A stretch of DNA of 64,000 nt, taken from NCBI RefSeq assembly GCF_001640805.2, contig NC_066853.1:23991173-24055172 (forward strand). Reading direction: 5' to 3'. The notes below the pieces were generated by a model. It had not been told where the DNA came from. It saw only the letters and a list, made by a program, of their open reading frames with translations, and did not search any database. Below are positions 25,111-36,421 of this stretch, in pieces (position 1 is the stretch's first letter; each line of letters begins with the position of its first letter). The DNA is from Lates calcarifer. Lineage: Eukaryota; Chordata; Actinopteri; Centropomidae. The translations under genes and the position numbers were made by a program.

Positions 25111-26229
25111 CTTTCCTTGAAGTTAAAAAGTGCGGTTTTTAAAGTGATCCGAGTAAAACGTTTTATTTGTACAACAACTACAAGCAAAAATGTGAATATG
25201 CTCACAGCGCTGTTAGCGTGATTACAGATTACTAGTCTTGTTAACTCATTTGAAATGTATTTTCCTGTGTTAATGATTGTTTTTGCCACAGTCCCTGCTG
25301 CCTTTCAATCACAAGCAAAGTAACAGGAGAAACAAACTGACACAGGAGGCCTCCATTTTGTAAGAAATATGGCTTAAAATCTTAAATCCGAAACTTTAAC
25401 TCTACATTTACAGGTAGTACAGGCATCCACACATGTAAAGCCTTTTCTGCTCTTTAATGTCAGCACAAGACCCCATACACTCTTACATACTATACCTGAA
25501 AAGGCAGAGTGATACTCTGCTTCAGTGGCTGCTATTCATCTAATCAGGTAGATACATGAAGGTGTTCATGAGCCTTGACTGAGGTCTCACACTAAGAGTG
25601 GCAGCACAGAAAAAATACCACTTCTCATCCATTTCCCATCTCTCTTCCCTCTTCTGCGTTCACCTGTTAACCTCTTTTGTGAAATCCAACAGTGTCTTTC
25701 TGCCTCGCTGGCTACGCTGCAGTCCCCTGAGATGGGATCTCTGATGCAGGCCCAGCTCATATTTACAGGGCTGGATTGTGACGGGAAGGAAGGAAGCATG
25801 GTAAAGATGAGGGCGAGGGAATGCGGTGTTCTCAGCAGAAGTCCGAAAGTGAATAAATATTGAAACTCGTTTTAAAGTGATTTTGGGTCCATGAAGGCTG
25901 ATATCAATACCTCTGAATTTAAGCTGCTTTTCTTCAGTGACTAATTTTTTGTGCTGATAGCCAATATCATCCCAGTTAAATAATGTTCCCCCACATCAGT
26001 ATGCTGTCACAACAGAGTCAGTTTGAGCTAAGGGCTTTACATACACAACCAGTGTATTCATCAGCTCTACAATGAGTCATCAATCAAAGTGCATAATATC
26101 CTCCATGACATCGACCACACTGACTTGGCAAAGTCGGTTTTTTAATAAAAGTCTAATATTGACTTGATATATTGGTTTGTCATACCCATACCCTTGATAG
26201 AAGCAGACTAAATATTGAAAACAACAGAA
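25111..26229. other. non-coding stretch, nothing recognised
   Basis: Mixed sequence with no simple repeats of note and no ORF above 70 codons. Confidence 0.55.
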
Positions 26230-26625
26230 AACTGCCTCTCCATGTTTGCAATGTGAGATGAAAAGAGAGAAAGACTGGCACTGGAGATGCAGACAGGGGA
26301 GTCTAAAGGGTTTTATAGAGAAAAAGCTGGAGAGAGAAAAATATAAGCTAGAGAAAGACTAGACTGGAGTGGATAGGAACAGAGAAAGAGAAAGGTAAAA
26401 AAAAAAGAGTGGGAGAGATAGAAAGACAGTTAGAAAATGGACAGAGACAGAGACTGCAGAAACAGAGAGAGAGAGAGAAAGAAAGGGAGAGATAATAAGA
26501 AAAAGCCAAAATGACATATAGCAAGAGTTTGAGATAAGAATGGGATAGAGACAAAGAAAGAAAGGAATGGGGGAAAAAGAAAACAAGAGGGAAATTGGGA
26601 GATGGAAAGAAAGAGAGGAGTAGCA
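26230..26625 (+). repeat. GA-rich polypurine tract
   Basis: The plus strand is almost all A and G, with (GA)n patches at 26464-26480 and many AGAAAG motifs. The overlapping minus-strand Ser/Leu/Phe frames are low-complexity artefacts. Confidence 0.8.
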
Positions 26626-27790
26626 GTGAATACCTAATGGGGAGTGGTGGAGTCTATTGATCTGCTCGGCAGCGCAGGCTGTTTCATTTGGTCATTCAAT
26701 TATTCAGTCATTTGGTTGATGTTGTTTCCCACTGCAAGGGTTCAGGCCGTACACTCAGACCTCCCATGCAGAGCCGCCGAGTCGCACTCGAAAGCATGAA
26801 AGTTACAGCTCCATGGGAGAGTAGAAGAGCGACACAGGGCTGCAGTCTGAAAAAATGGAAGGTTTTAGCAGGTTTATATGTGTCTTTATACACTAGTCCA
26901 CAAATCGCTCCAATTTAGAGGTTGTCACATTTTCTCTTCTTCATACATTTTTCATTTTTGTCTCCCATTTTCTGGCTCCTTGCATTCATGTTACAGGGAA
27001 ACGAGCATGCATCAGTTATGAATTGAAAATCTGAAAATCCCACTTCGCCGAGAATCTGGTTGTGACTAAAAGCTTTCTAATCCTGGCTTGCTAAAATTAC
27101 AGCCTTAACATAAAAAGTCAGAGATGGCTGATGGAACATTTTTTGGGGGGTGGGCTTCTGTAGAAAACTCTCCATAAAAGTATACTATTCTGTGAATGAT
27201 AAATATTAAAGGAAAAGTCTCCTGATATCCCATACTTTTCTTATTTTAGAATCAAATGATCCTACTAAAGAGTACTGTGTGTGCACTCAAAGCATGATAT
27301 ATTGTATTCCTGTGAGACATAGAGCTCGACTGTTGTTCAAAAACTATTAGAAAACATATCAGTGAGACACAGTATTTCACTGGGGGAGATGTTCCTTCAT
27401 TATCATTAATACACACTGTTTATTTTAATTTACTCAACATTTTGTGTTCTGTCGTACAATACTTACTAGAACAACACTAGTGTTTTAATCCACAGCTGAA
27501 AGTAGACCACAACAAATCCACCATTTCTGTTTGTGTAACATTTGCTAAAAAGTACAATACCAAGCTGATTTAAGACAGGACTAAGACTTTTTTAAAAATT
27601 AAACTAATTTGTCACCTGTTTATAAAGATTTATATCTTCAGCTGGAACCAATGGGCTTTGGTCCAAGAGCCACAAAGAGGATGAAGGTATTCAGAGATAA
27701 ACTAATACATTGTTGGTTTTGGTCTTTTCATGAGATCTCTAAACAGTAAGACAAATGCACAAAAATGCTGCTCTTATCTTTTAAAAACCT
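26626..27790. other. non-coding stretch, nothing recognised
   Basis: 26655-26850 has higher GC and CpG than its surroundings and no simple repeats. 26990-27130 is repeat-free with a TAATCC (OTX-type) motif. Either could be a conserved element; neither is demonstrable here. Confidence 0.45.
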
Positions 27791-27815
27791 TTAAAGGGTT
27801 AGTTCACCCAGGTTG
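27791..27815 (+). repeat. solo end of the TTAA-type MITE family
   Basis: TTAA followed by AGGGTTAGTTCACCCA, matching 11 of 16 positions of the right end of the MITE at 20521-21059. No matching opposite end was found nearby, so it is probably a truncated copy. Confidence 0.5.
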
Positions 27816-27883
27816 CAAGTTTCACACTTACCAGGTTTTCTAGCCAAAGCATATATTTTGTTTTGTGCCCTTCTGCCTCTAAA

Positions 27884-28160
27884 GGAGAGTTTTACAGAAA
27901 TAATTAATCAGCAACAATTTTGATAATCAATTTTAGCATTTTTAAGGCCAAAAATGAACTAGTTCCATCATCTAAACTATGAGGCATTTCTTTGTCTTAT
28001 GATATAGTAATCTTTTTTCCCCAGTCATTGGTTGGTGAAAACAGGGGATTTCAAGACACTATGGGCTCTTGGAATTTGTGATGTGCATTTTTCACTATTT
28101 TCTGATAGTTTTTGAACTAATCATGAATCAGTGTCAGGCTAATTCATTAATTGTTGCTTG
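27884..28160 (+). repeat. dispersed fish repeat, plus-strand copy
   Basis: Contains AATTAATCAGCAAC, TTTGATAATCAATTTTAG, TTTCAAGACACTATGGGCTC and GTGATGTGCATTTTTCACTA. The same order occurs in reverse at 55376-55535 (for example GTGATGAGCATTTTTCACCA on its minus strand), so the two are copies of one family. I recognise it as a very common non-coding fish repeat marked by GATTAATCGATTAATC-like ends. No coding capacity. Confidence 0.7.
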
Positions 28161-28704
28161 TTTAGTTTTTTTAAATAGTTCACCTGTGATTGTAATTGTA
28201 TTGGATCTTCAGTTCCCTGACTGTAAAGGTCACCTTTCTTCACGCAATCCTCACCTTTCATTTTTCCCAAACTACTCGCTGACTCACTCCTGTGACCTTG
28301 AAGACGCTGGCTGTCTTAGTGTTTAGCTTGATCCTGTTGTCATTTGCCATTAGCTTCACATTAGTCCTGGGAGATTTGTGGACTGACCCCTCATCAAATC
28401 ATTTACTTCAATGAATCAATTTACCCTGACACACGCAGTATATTAATCAGCTGGCTTGGCTGGCTTAATGGCTCTATCAGAGGCAGAGGAAGGAGAGAGG
28501 GAATTACAGAGACTTATGGGGGGTCACAACGGAAAAATACTATCCTTAAGTAACCTGCTGCCTGTGCAGATCACACCTATCTACCACACTGGATTCTCTT
28601 AAATTACAACCTGAAATGAGAGTGAGTCAGAAACAGTAAGGAACTTTACTGTTTCAGCTTTTCAGTCTATCTGTCCCCACAGCAGCGCTGGTAGTCATAT
28701 TTAT

Positions 28705-29774
28705 TTAAGAGTTGGTCCACCCAAATTACAATACACTTGATATCTTTTACATTAAGTTTATTTGTCCCACTTCTGAGATAGGCTCTGATATTTTTCTGCT
28801 GTCCCAATGAAATGGAGGTGAATGGAGTTTCTTTTGTGAGTTTTTTTAAAAATTATTTTAAAAATAACTTTCTGTAAAAACTGTCTCCATTACTATTGTA
28901 TTTTTAATCCACTGTGAACCTTACTGTGGATCTACTGTCTGCAAAGGAAATAGTAGTACTAGTGAAAACTGTTGGCCTGTGCATTATCCAGGACATAACC
29001 TAAGTTTAATTTTTCAATGCTGTAAAACAGCACAAATGAAATTTCATTTAACTACATTGTACTTGGGTGGCAACAATGCCACATGATGCATTTTTAAATT
29101 AACTTGCTGAAATAACCACACAGTAAACCTTGGCCACCAATTAGAGTCATGCTTCTGGCCACCAAACAAAATTAAATCACAGTAAAGTAACTTCTTTTAG
29201 CTCTGTTTCAGTCTCCAACAGCTACAGAGGCCATTTTCCCCAGCTAAGAGCTAACTTTGTCTGTCTGCTGCTTGGTGCTGGGCAGGCAGTATACAGTGGG
29301 TTTAGAGTTGGGTGGTTCTCTGTCAGTTTAACACTACTAGTGGCCATTTTCACACATCCAAAAGATCCATTGTTAATGAAAAAAGATCTATTTTTACCAG
29401 CTCTAAGTAAATTTCTGCTCTTTTTTTCAGTGATTTCAGCCTAGTGATACATTTTGCTCAGTTGTCATGGAGATGGGTGAGTTGCCATGGGACCTAAGCT
29501 TGCTCACTTCAACACAAACATGTGCCTGATAAGGGCATAAGGTGTGAATAAAGTGGACTGCGATTAGAATTTTTTTGTCAAACAAAATATGTTGTTCTAC
29601 AGCATTGAAAAATTAAACTTAGGATATGTCCTGGATAATGCACAGGCCAACAGTTTTCACTAGTACTACTATTTCTTTTGCAGACAGTAGATCCACAGTA
29701 AGGTTCACAGTGGATTAAAAATACAATAGTAATGGAGACAGTTGAGTAAACAAGTTGAGTAAACAGACCCTTAA
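28705..29774. mobile_element. possible TTAA-flanked element containing a long inverted repeat
   Basis: TTAA at 28705-28708 is followed by GAGTTGGTCCACCCA, close to the ends of the TTAA-type MITEs in this window. TTAA at 29771-29774 is preceded by sequence whose reverse complement begins GGGTCTGTTTAC, a weak match (7 of 12). If these are the ends, the 150-bp inverted repeat described separately lies inside, asymmetrically placed, implying a deletion or insertion. The boundaries are tentative. Confidence 0.35.
28880..29742. repeat. 150-bp near-perfect inverted repeat with 564-bp spacer
   Basis: 28880-29029 and 29593-29742 are reverse complements over about 150 bp with only about three to four differences (for example GCAAAGGAAA versus GCAAAAGAAA, ACATAACC versus ACATATCC, TGTAAAACA versus TGTAGAACA). 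Similarity stops abruptly at both outer edges. The arms are unique-sequence DNA, not simple repeats, so the high identity points to either a young inverted duplication or arm homogenisation. A transcript across it would fold into a long double-stranded RNA. Confidence 0.9.
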
Positions 29775-32700
29775 ACAGATGGTTATGCTTGATAGGGTAT
29801 GATACTTTTAAAGTTGCCCTGTGGAGTTTTGTTTACATTTTGTCTGTATCCTTGAGGTCTAAAAATGTGTTGAATATATTTATTTCCTGCTAAAATATTT
29901 GCAAAGCCAACTTTCATATTTTGAATCGTACATTGTTTACATCCATGATTACCAGGTAGGTGGTTTAACTTCCACCTTGTTGTAGTGATGTACAGGTGTA
30001 CTTCAGGAGCCTGTGGCATCAAGGTTGGGAGTAGTTACAAGTGCAACTGAGCACACTTCTAACCACACCCAACAAAACCCAGCAGTGGTGAAACAGGCTT
30101 GAATGTTGTTTTCAGCTTGGTGTTAATTTACTCTTTGAAGTCACATAAACTATTTTTTTTATCAGCTGTTCTACCAATCCCAATCAGAATCTGAACCACA
30201 AGAAGAGACATAGATCACGCCTTCAGTCAAACTAAACCAAAAATCTATAACACTCTAAGATCTTCAAATCATGATGACTGCCCTGTGGTTTATCTCTCTG
30301 CTCTGTTGTTTTAGCCCCTCCTTCCTCTCTCTGTCCTCTCATCAGTGTCCACTCCTTGACGCACACAAACATGGCTGAGTTGATTGTTGGCAGCGGCGGC
30401 CAACAAAGTCCTGTGTTAACACACTGGCTCGCACGCTGGCTCATCATGGGCTGTTAATTCATTGACTGATGGCGTCATTTAGCACCATCCATCCATCCAC
30501 AAGCCATCCGTCACTGCTCTCTCCATCTGTCCTTACGTTCCCTCCATCCTTTTCCTCCCTCTGTACTCTGTCTTTTACTGCAGAGTGGAGGAACTACCAG
30601 GGCAGAGGTAACATTACCATCACAACAGCACCAGTATTTTTTTCACCTGCCACCCCCAACTCCTCCACGCGCTTTGCCACTATTATTCCCCTTTTCATTC
30701 TCAAGTATTTCTTTATCCTCCTCTGCTTTGACAATAGATCATTCACTCTCTCTCTCTCTTTTCACTCCTCCTGCTGTTGGCTGGGCATCTCGTAGACTTG
30801 TAGAGCCACTCTGGTGTCTGGCTGCATTGCTGTCTTTGTGTACAACAAGCCTTCACTACACTAATCTTTGGCTCGCACTCCATAGGGGCCCGTTAACAAC
30901 ACATGCCTGCTTGCATGCAATGCTGCTGTGAATAGAGGAGATTACACTCACATTAACACTGTGAGCTAAGACACTGGCTGGCTGGCAGGCTTTCAGCACT
31001 TAGCAAACACAGCCAGTTTCTATCCCACAGCTACAGTATTCATAAATGCTTTGTCTGAAAAAGTGCTTACTCTAGGTGAGACGGTGTGAAATGACAAGTG
31101 TTAAAAATGCTGAACACTGACTTGTTGGCATTAATGTTCGAAGACAGTTGAATATTCCTAACTTTGTTGTGTATATCAAGGAACTGAGCGGGGTAAAGAT
31201 GTGAGGTCATTACCTCTGCCAAGGATATGTTTCCAGTTTTGTTAGATTGTCTGCAAGATATCTTAAAAAACTTTGATGGCTATGAAAATGTGAGAAAATG
31301 TAATAAAAATAGCTTTGGTAGAAAAATCTGTTGCAATCTAAACACTTTTTTACTAACTTGCACTGAGTCTTGAGCACAATCAGCAGCTTATTTGTAATTT
31401 TTCTCTTCAGTTTCCATTTGTAGAATTATTGCCTGAGAACCCCTGTTAATGTAATGTGGTGTTCAATGTCCTCTGGCAGCAGGAAACACAATTCTTCATT
31501 AAAAGTTTTAGATATAAAATGTGGGCGAAAACTGATTTGCTCATTTTATAATGTAATTTTTTTTTTGTGAAAATCTGTGAACTACAAAAATACCTTTGGC
31601 ACCGGCTGAGGCACAAGTTATTAGTTTTGGTACAGATCTGCTTCAGCATGCAGATCCAGGAGTCCCCCTTTTCATATATGAATACTGATGTGTATCCAGA
31701 TGAAGATACAGAGTTAAAATGTGCTTTTAAAATACATTTTCTGTTATTACAATTAGAGGTATACATGCCTTCACAGTTTATGCTTGGACAGGGCAGAGCC
31801 AAAAGGACAGGGTTTTTTCAATTTCTCCACAACATGAGCAAAATGTGACTATACAAAGATATTAACCTGCTAAGCCTTTGTCTGATTATTTTCAAAATGT
31901 ACATGTCTCTCCCAGAAATTATGGTTTGGTCATTACATTTATTTTCTAATCCCACCTTATCCTATGAATGATCACGGGGAGTAAATACAGCATAAAGGTG
32001 GTGTATGTCTCAGACACGTGGCTGGTCTATCACAGGGCTGACATTAGTGTCTTAGTAGATGGTTACTCTATTCATATTTTTTCCAAGCCCAATCAGCAGA
32101 TTGAGGACGTCCCTACTTTCCACTTCAGCCAGTCATTTTTTTCACAACCTCTTTGAGACAATTTTCTTGTTGCTGTCAAACTTTAGGAGTGCTTTTGCTT
32201 TTTGCTGCTGCCACTGCTTGACAGTGTTTAAAAAGAGGATCAAGCTCAATGCAGCAGAACCAGATATGTTGTCTTTTTTTATTCCATGCACTCGTCCTCC
32301 TTGTCAGTCGGATATTTGGCTGTGTTATGCTTTTAGCAGCTAATGTAGCCTTGCACCGCTAGCCTCAAGCAGAGATGAGTAGCAGGCTGCAGAGGTCTGG
32401 TGAGCTCACTTCTTTCTAACTCCACATCCCCGGGTTTTTATATAGTTTTTAAAATTTGTTGTCTTCAGTCCTTGAAACTTGAGGACGTTTAGCGGATTTC
32501 ACACAGCATCATCTGGAGACATAAAAGACTTACATACACAATTTAAAATAAATATAACTATAATTAATTATAATTATAAATAAATAACTTCTAATCATCA
32601 CATACTTTACTCAGATAAACTACCTTTCAACACACAGGTAATTTGGAACTGTGAGTTAACTTAACCGCCCTGTGTTTGGACTGTAGGAGGAAACGAACAC

Positions 32701-33755
32701 AAAAAGTACCCTCTTGCTGTAGGGCTGCAGTGTTAACCACTGTCAAACATAATTGTTAGTGATACACACTCTGTTTACCGGGGTGATTTGGATGCTTTGA
32801 TGACGTTAAATGCAGCGATTTTGTCTTAGATTGGAGTTAATGAACTCATGCACTTGATTAATTATTGAAGAGTAAAAAAAAAAATCTACTGAAAGATTTC
32901 AGTCTCAAGAGACAAACAGAAATCCTGCCGTCTTTTCATGGCCGTGGTACCAAAGCGAGGGCATGTCTGGAGCCCCCTCATGCGATCTTAATCCACCCTG
33001 GCACTTCTCATAATGGTTTTAATGTTTATGTTGTTCCACAGCAGACAGCCTCACTAACTTTGTTACAGCAGGACAATCCATTACAGGACAGAGCTGGGTG
33101 TGATTATTTATGCACACTTAAGCCTGAGTGTGTCGGTGTGTAATTCACTGTAAGCAGGCTTCATTGGAATTGCAAATCAATGCCCCAGCACGCTTTACCT
33201 CAACTCCCTTTGGAACTATCCCTCCATCTCTGAAACCACCCTTTTTTTTATCCCCTTCCCCTCCCACCATGCATCCCCCTCTCCATGTCTATCTGTTCCC
33301 AGCCTATATTGGGTAGTTTGTCTTCCAACTCCTGTCTGGCCTGAAAAACCAGCCAGCACTTGTTCCCGGGCACTGGGCCAAGGCCAGTCTGGACAGGGTG
33401 AGGAGAAAAAATGGAGGAAAAGAGGGATGGGGGGAGGTAAAAGGTCCACCACCCTGGAAGTTGATTCTGATCTTATGTTTTGTCTCTGCAACAGGTAGCA
33501 CATAGCTACTTCTCTGATCTTTGCAGATGATCTGTCAGTGTCACTGCTAGTGACAAGAGGGGGTGGCATGATACAGTAAGTGGTGGGAGGAAGAATGGAG
33601 GTTCCTTTAAGTGCTCTACTGGTATGCGATCCCTTGTGGTTATGCATTGATGCAACATGGTTTACAGTTAAAATGTCCCTCTTTCTCCTCTCTTTGATCA
33701 TTCTATTTTATTGAAAAGACATCTTGCTTTCAAGGTCTCTTTTCCCATTTCAATG
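29775..33755. other. non-coding stretch, possible worn repeats, no gene seen
   Basis: 29800-30160 (GTTGCCCTGTGGAGTTTTGT ... AGTGATGTACAGGTGTACTT) looks like a common fish interspersed repeat, from memory only. 31205-31300 looks like an end of the repeat seen at 24590-25110. 30480-30780 is pyrimidine-rich. 32540-32600 is (TA)-rich. 32890-33215 is repeat-free with TAATTA, ATTTATGCA (octamer-like) and CAAAT motifs and is a candidate regulatory block. ORFs of 60-160 codons here have no domains. Confidence 0.5.
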
Positions 33756-33759
33756 AGTG

Positions 33760-35040
33760 TGCAGACTGCAGCAGAAAAAGCAAAATGCCAAAAATAAGGA
33801 GAAAGGGGAGAGGAAGAGGCGGAGGGTGATTTAAGGGCAGAAAGGGGAAAATGCAAAAAGGGATAAAAGAGGAATAAAAAGGGAAGATTTGGCATGTTTC
33901 AAACAAGGGAAGAGTAGGAGGAGACGCAAAGAAGTACCCGGGGAAAACTGTCTCCTCCTCCCCTCCATCACTTTTTCAACTCTGGATCTCTGTCACCCTC
34001 CTCCCTTCCTCTCATCCTCTTTTCCTCTCCTCTAACAGAGTGTATCCTTCAGGCTTCTTCGCTCCGATCTCCTCACCACCCGCTGTATTAGAGGAACCTT
34101 TTACTGCTGCCTGGGCCGAATCAGTCACACTCGCTTCCCTCGCTCTCTGCTTCTCACACACATTTCCTTCCCTCCTTCTCTTTCTCTCTCTCTCTCTCTC
34201 TTGCTCTCTCTCTCTCTCTCTCTCTCTCTCACATCCAGAGATTCTCCTCAGTCTTCCTCTTTTCTCAAACACTTTCTTCTCCCCCATTCTCCAATTCCCA
34301 TCTCTTTCTTCACACTACATTCTCTCCGATCTTTTCCACATCATTCTTTTCCCCTCCTTTTTCGCTGTGACATGCCACTCTTTCGTTCACAATATGCCAC
34401 ATCTCTCTGTCTGTCCTCGCTATCTCTCCGTTTATCCCTCCTTAGCCTCTATTTACTCTTTCAATCCATCTTGGCCTGAAGATATGTCCAGACGATCCCA
34501 CTCTTGTTATCACTCCCTTGCTTCCTCACTCTGTCTCATCTACCTTCATACCTCCCTCTCCTCCCTTCCTCCCTTTCAGATTTTTTCTGCAATTTCCTTC
34601 CATTTCTTCCCATTCGTTCTCTCTCTCCTTGTTGCGCTGAGCTCCACCATATCCCTGACACTCTTTTACCCTCGTTTTCGGTTCCGTTTTTACCTCCTCC
34701 GTCTTGTCACCTTCTTCCCCTCTCCTCTCTGCTGTTACTCACTTTTTTTTCCTATCAGCGAGTCAGGCCTCGGGTCCCAGAACCAAATGAGATTTGGAGG
34801 CCGAGGTCTGTATGCCCCCCACCCCCCCACCCTTCCCTCAGATTGGAGTTAGTTACTATAGGCTGCATGCAGGTATAAACCATTTACACTTCCTAGCACT
34901 TCTTACCCAGCTGCACACTCAAAGGAGGGAGGGAAGATTCTCTTTCTCTCATACTTTTCACCTCTCTCAATTGTTTCCCCTCAGTCATTCTCTCCTGCAT
35001 TTCTCTCTTCTGCTTTGTGTTATTGTCTGCATCTCATCTC
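33760..35040. repeat. polypurine to polypyrimidine switch with (CT)n core
   Basis: From about 33760 to 33948 the plus strand is purine-rich (GGAGAAAGGGGAG-type). At about 33948 it flips to pyrimidine-rich (CTCCTCCTCCCCTCC) and stays so to about 35040, with a nearly pure (CT)n core at 34180-34230. The 270-codon Ser/Leu/Phe/Pro frame at 34040-34852 lies wholly in this tract and has no stop because CT-rich codons exclude stops, so I treat it as spurious. About 34039-34140 has more complex sequence after an acceptor-like TCTAACAG. Confidence 0.8.
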
Positions 35041-35249
35041 ATCTCTCAGATGCTGAGAGAAACATTTTCACACCTAGTCATGTCAATGCAAAATTTCCAT
35101 TTGTAGTTGATGCATTGATGATGCATCCTAATATTCACATATACTGGCCATTTCCACTTCAACATATTTTTTAAACTCCTCAGTAAGATATGAGATGTGG
35201 TCAATAATTTTGTATTCTGGAATTTTAGACAACACATATTCAGCTATGC

Positions 35250-35402
35250 TTCCACTGGATATCTGAATGGTTAAGGCATATAGCACAACCTCAAAGTCCC
35301 TGGTTTGACTCCATCCAAGGATGCTTGTTGCATGTCATACTCCTCCGTTTCCCCCATCATTTCCTTTCTGCCTCTGCTATCAAATAAAGGCAAAAATGCT
35401 CA
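35250..35402 (+). mobile_element. tRNA-derived SINE, plus-strand copy
   Basis: The head shows the two internal RNA polymerase III promoter elements in tRNA spacing: A box TATCTGAATGG (35260-35270) with GTTAAGGCA following, and B box GGTTTGACTCC (35302-35312). The body continues CTTGTTGCATGTCATACTCC and a C/T-rich segment, and ends ATCAAATAAAGGCAAAAATG, a tail I recognise from SINEs in many spiny-rayed fish. A second copy lies at 39458-39592. SINEs are copied by LINE machinery. The tRNA part cannot fold into a good cloverleaf, so it is not a working tRNA gene. Confidence 0.8.
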
Positions 35403-35619
35403 CAGGAAAAAAACTGTCTTATTCATTTATTTTATTTCTGAAATATTATCTTTCTACCTTAAAGCTGCATTCATTGTCTTCAGCTACACACAGAACAAGC
35501 TGAAAGCGCAAAACTGCCACATTACCGCCATGTGAAATTGTCCAACAAGTCCTCCAACCAAAGCAACGAAAGGTCACTTGTTTGTTCTCTCAGGTATGAC
35601 CCATAGGAGTGTGCCGCAG

Positions 35620-36010
35620 CTTCGTTATCATGGTCACAATAATAAACCTGCTGTTAACACTGTGTCTCAGTTTGGTTAGGTTTAGGCATAAAAACTACAT
35701 GGTTTTGTTAAGGAAAAGATCATGGTTTAGGTAAAATCATTGGTTGTAGACAGTTTAAGACGGTTCACCACTGGGTTCAAACAGGAGCTGATCAGCACTC
35801 ACTCTCTGTCAAAGTCCTGAAGTTTGTTCATTCTGACCCCTTCATCTGCGCCAACCTCCTCCCAACACAGACTTTATTGCTCCTTATATTATGTCATCTA
35901 CTTGTTCCCCTCATAATTTCTATGGCCATTAGATGTCACTTAATAACACAGTGTAACTATGAGTTGTATTAAGCTATGGGCTTGTTTTTTACAGGAGGAC
36001 AGTCTCCAGC
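35620..36010 (+). repeat. dispersed fish repeat, longer copy
   Basis: Includes TTTGGTTAGGTTTAGGCATA, AAAGATCATGGTTTAGGTAA and, at the right end, TAGATGTCACTTAATAACAC followed by GGAGGACAGTCTCC. The right part is matched by 46275-46425 (TAGATGTCACTTAACAATAA ... GGAGGACAGTTTC) with the same orientation and spacing. Two in-window copies support a repeat family. The GTTAGGTTTAGGCA motif is familiar from fish genomes. Non-coding. Confidence 0.6.
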
Positions 36011-36421
36011 AAACAGTTGCTCATTTGCACATCCAACAGGCACCGATCAACATTATCATTCAAAGATGTCATCATCACTTACCTGCAATCTGATATTCAC
36101 TTGGCTTTTAGCTCTGTTTTTGTCTTTGCCAGCTCCTGAGAAAAATATTTAGTCCTTTTGTTGCTAAAGGCCACACTGTTCACCAGCTAGCTGCTAACTT
36201 GTCAGCTGTTTCCACAAGCCATTTGTTTCAATGGATTTATCAGAGCATTTTCTGCTAAAGACAACTGCCTGCTGCAGCTGGAAAACAACTAGCTCAAAGA
36301 TGCTAAAATCCTCCACAATGGAGGGTTAGGGCAGAGTCAGATGTTAATACTCTGTGGGTTTGTTACAAACAAGCAACATCTTTACACATGGTGACTTGAT
36401 CCATTGTGAATATACATTAGC

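Noticed and set aside
34040..34852. 270-codon plus-strand ORF, the longest Ser/Leu/Phe frame
   Set aside because: It lies in a CT-rich tract where stop codons are rare. Starts at a non-ATG codon and overlapping frames are equally open.
35260..35312. Possible tRNA gene
   Set aside because: A and B boxes are present but the acceptor and anticodon stems do not form. The downstream body and tail, and a second copy, identify a SINE.
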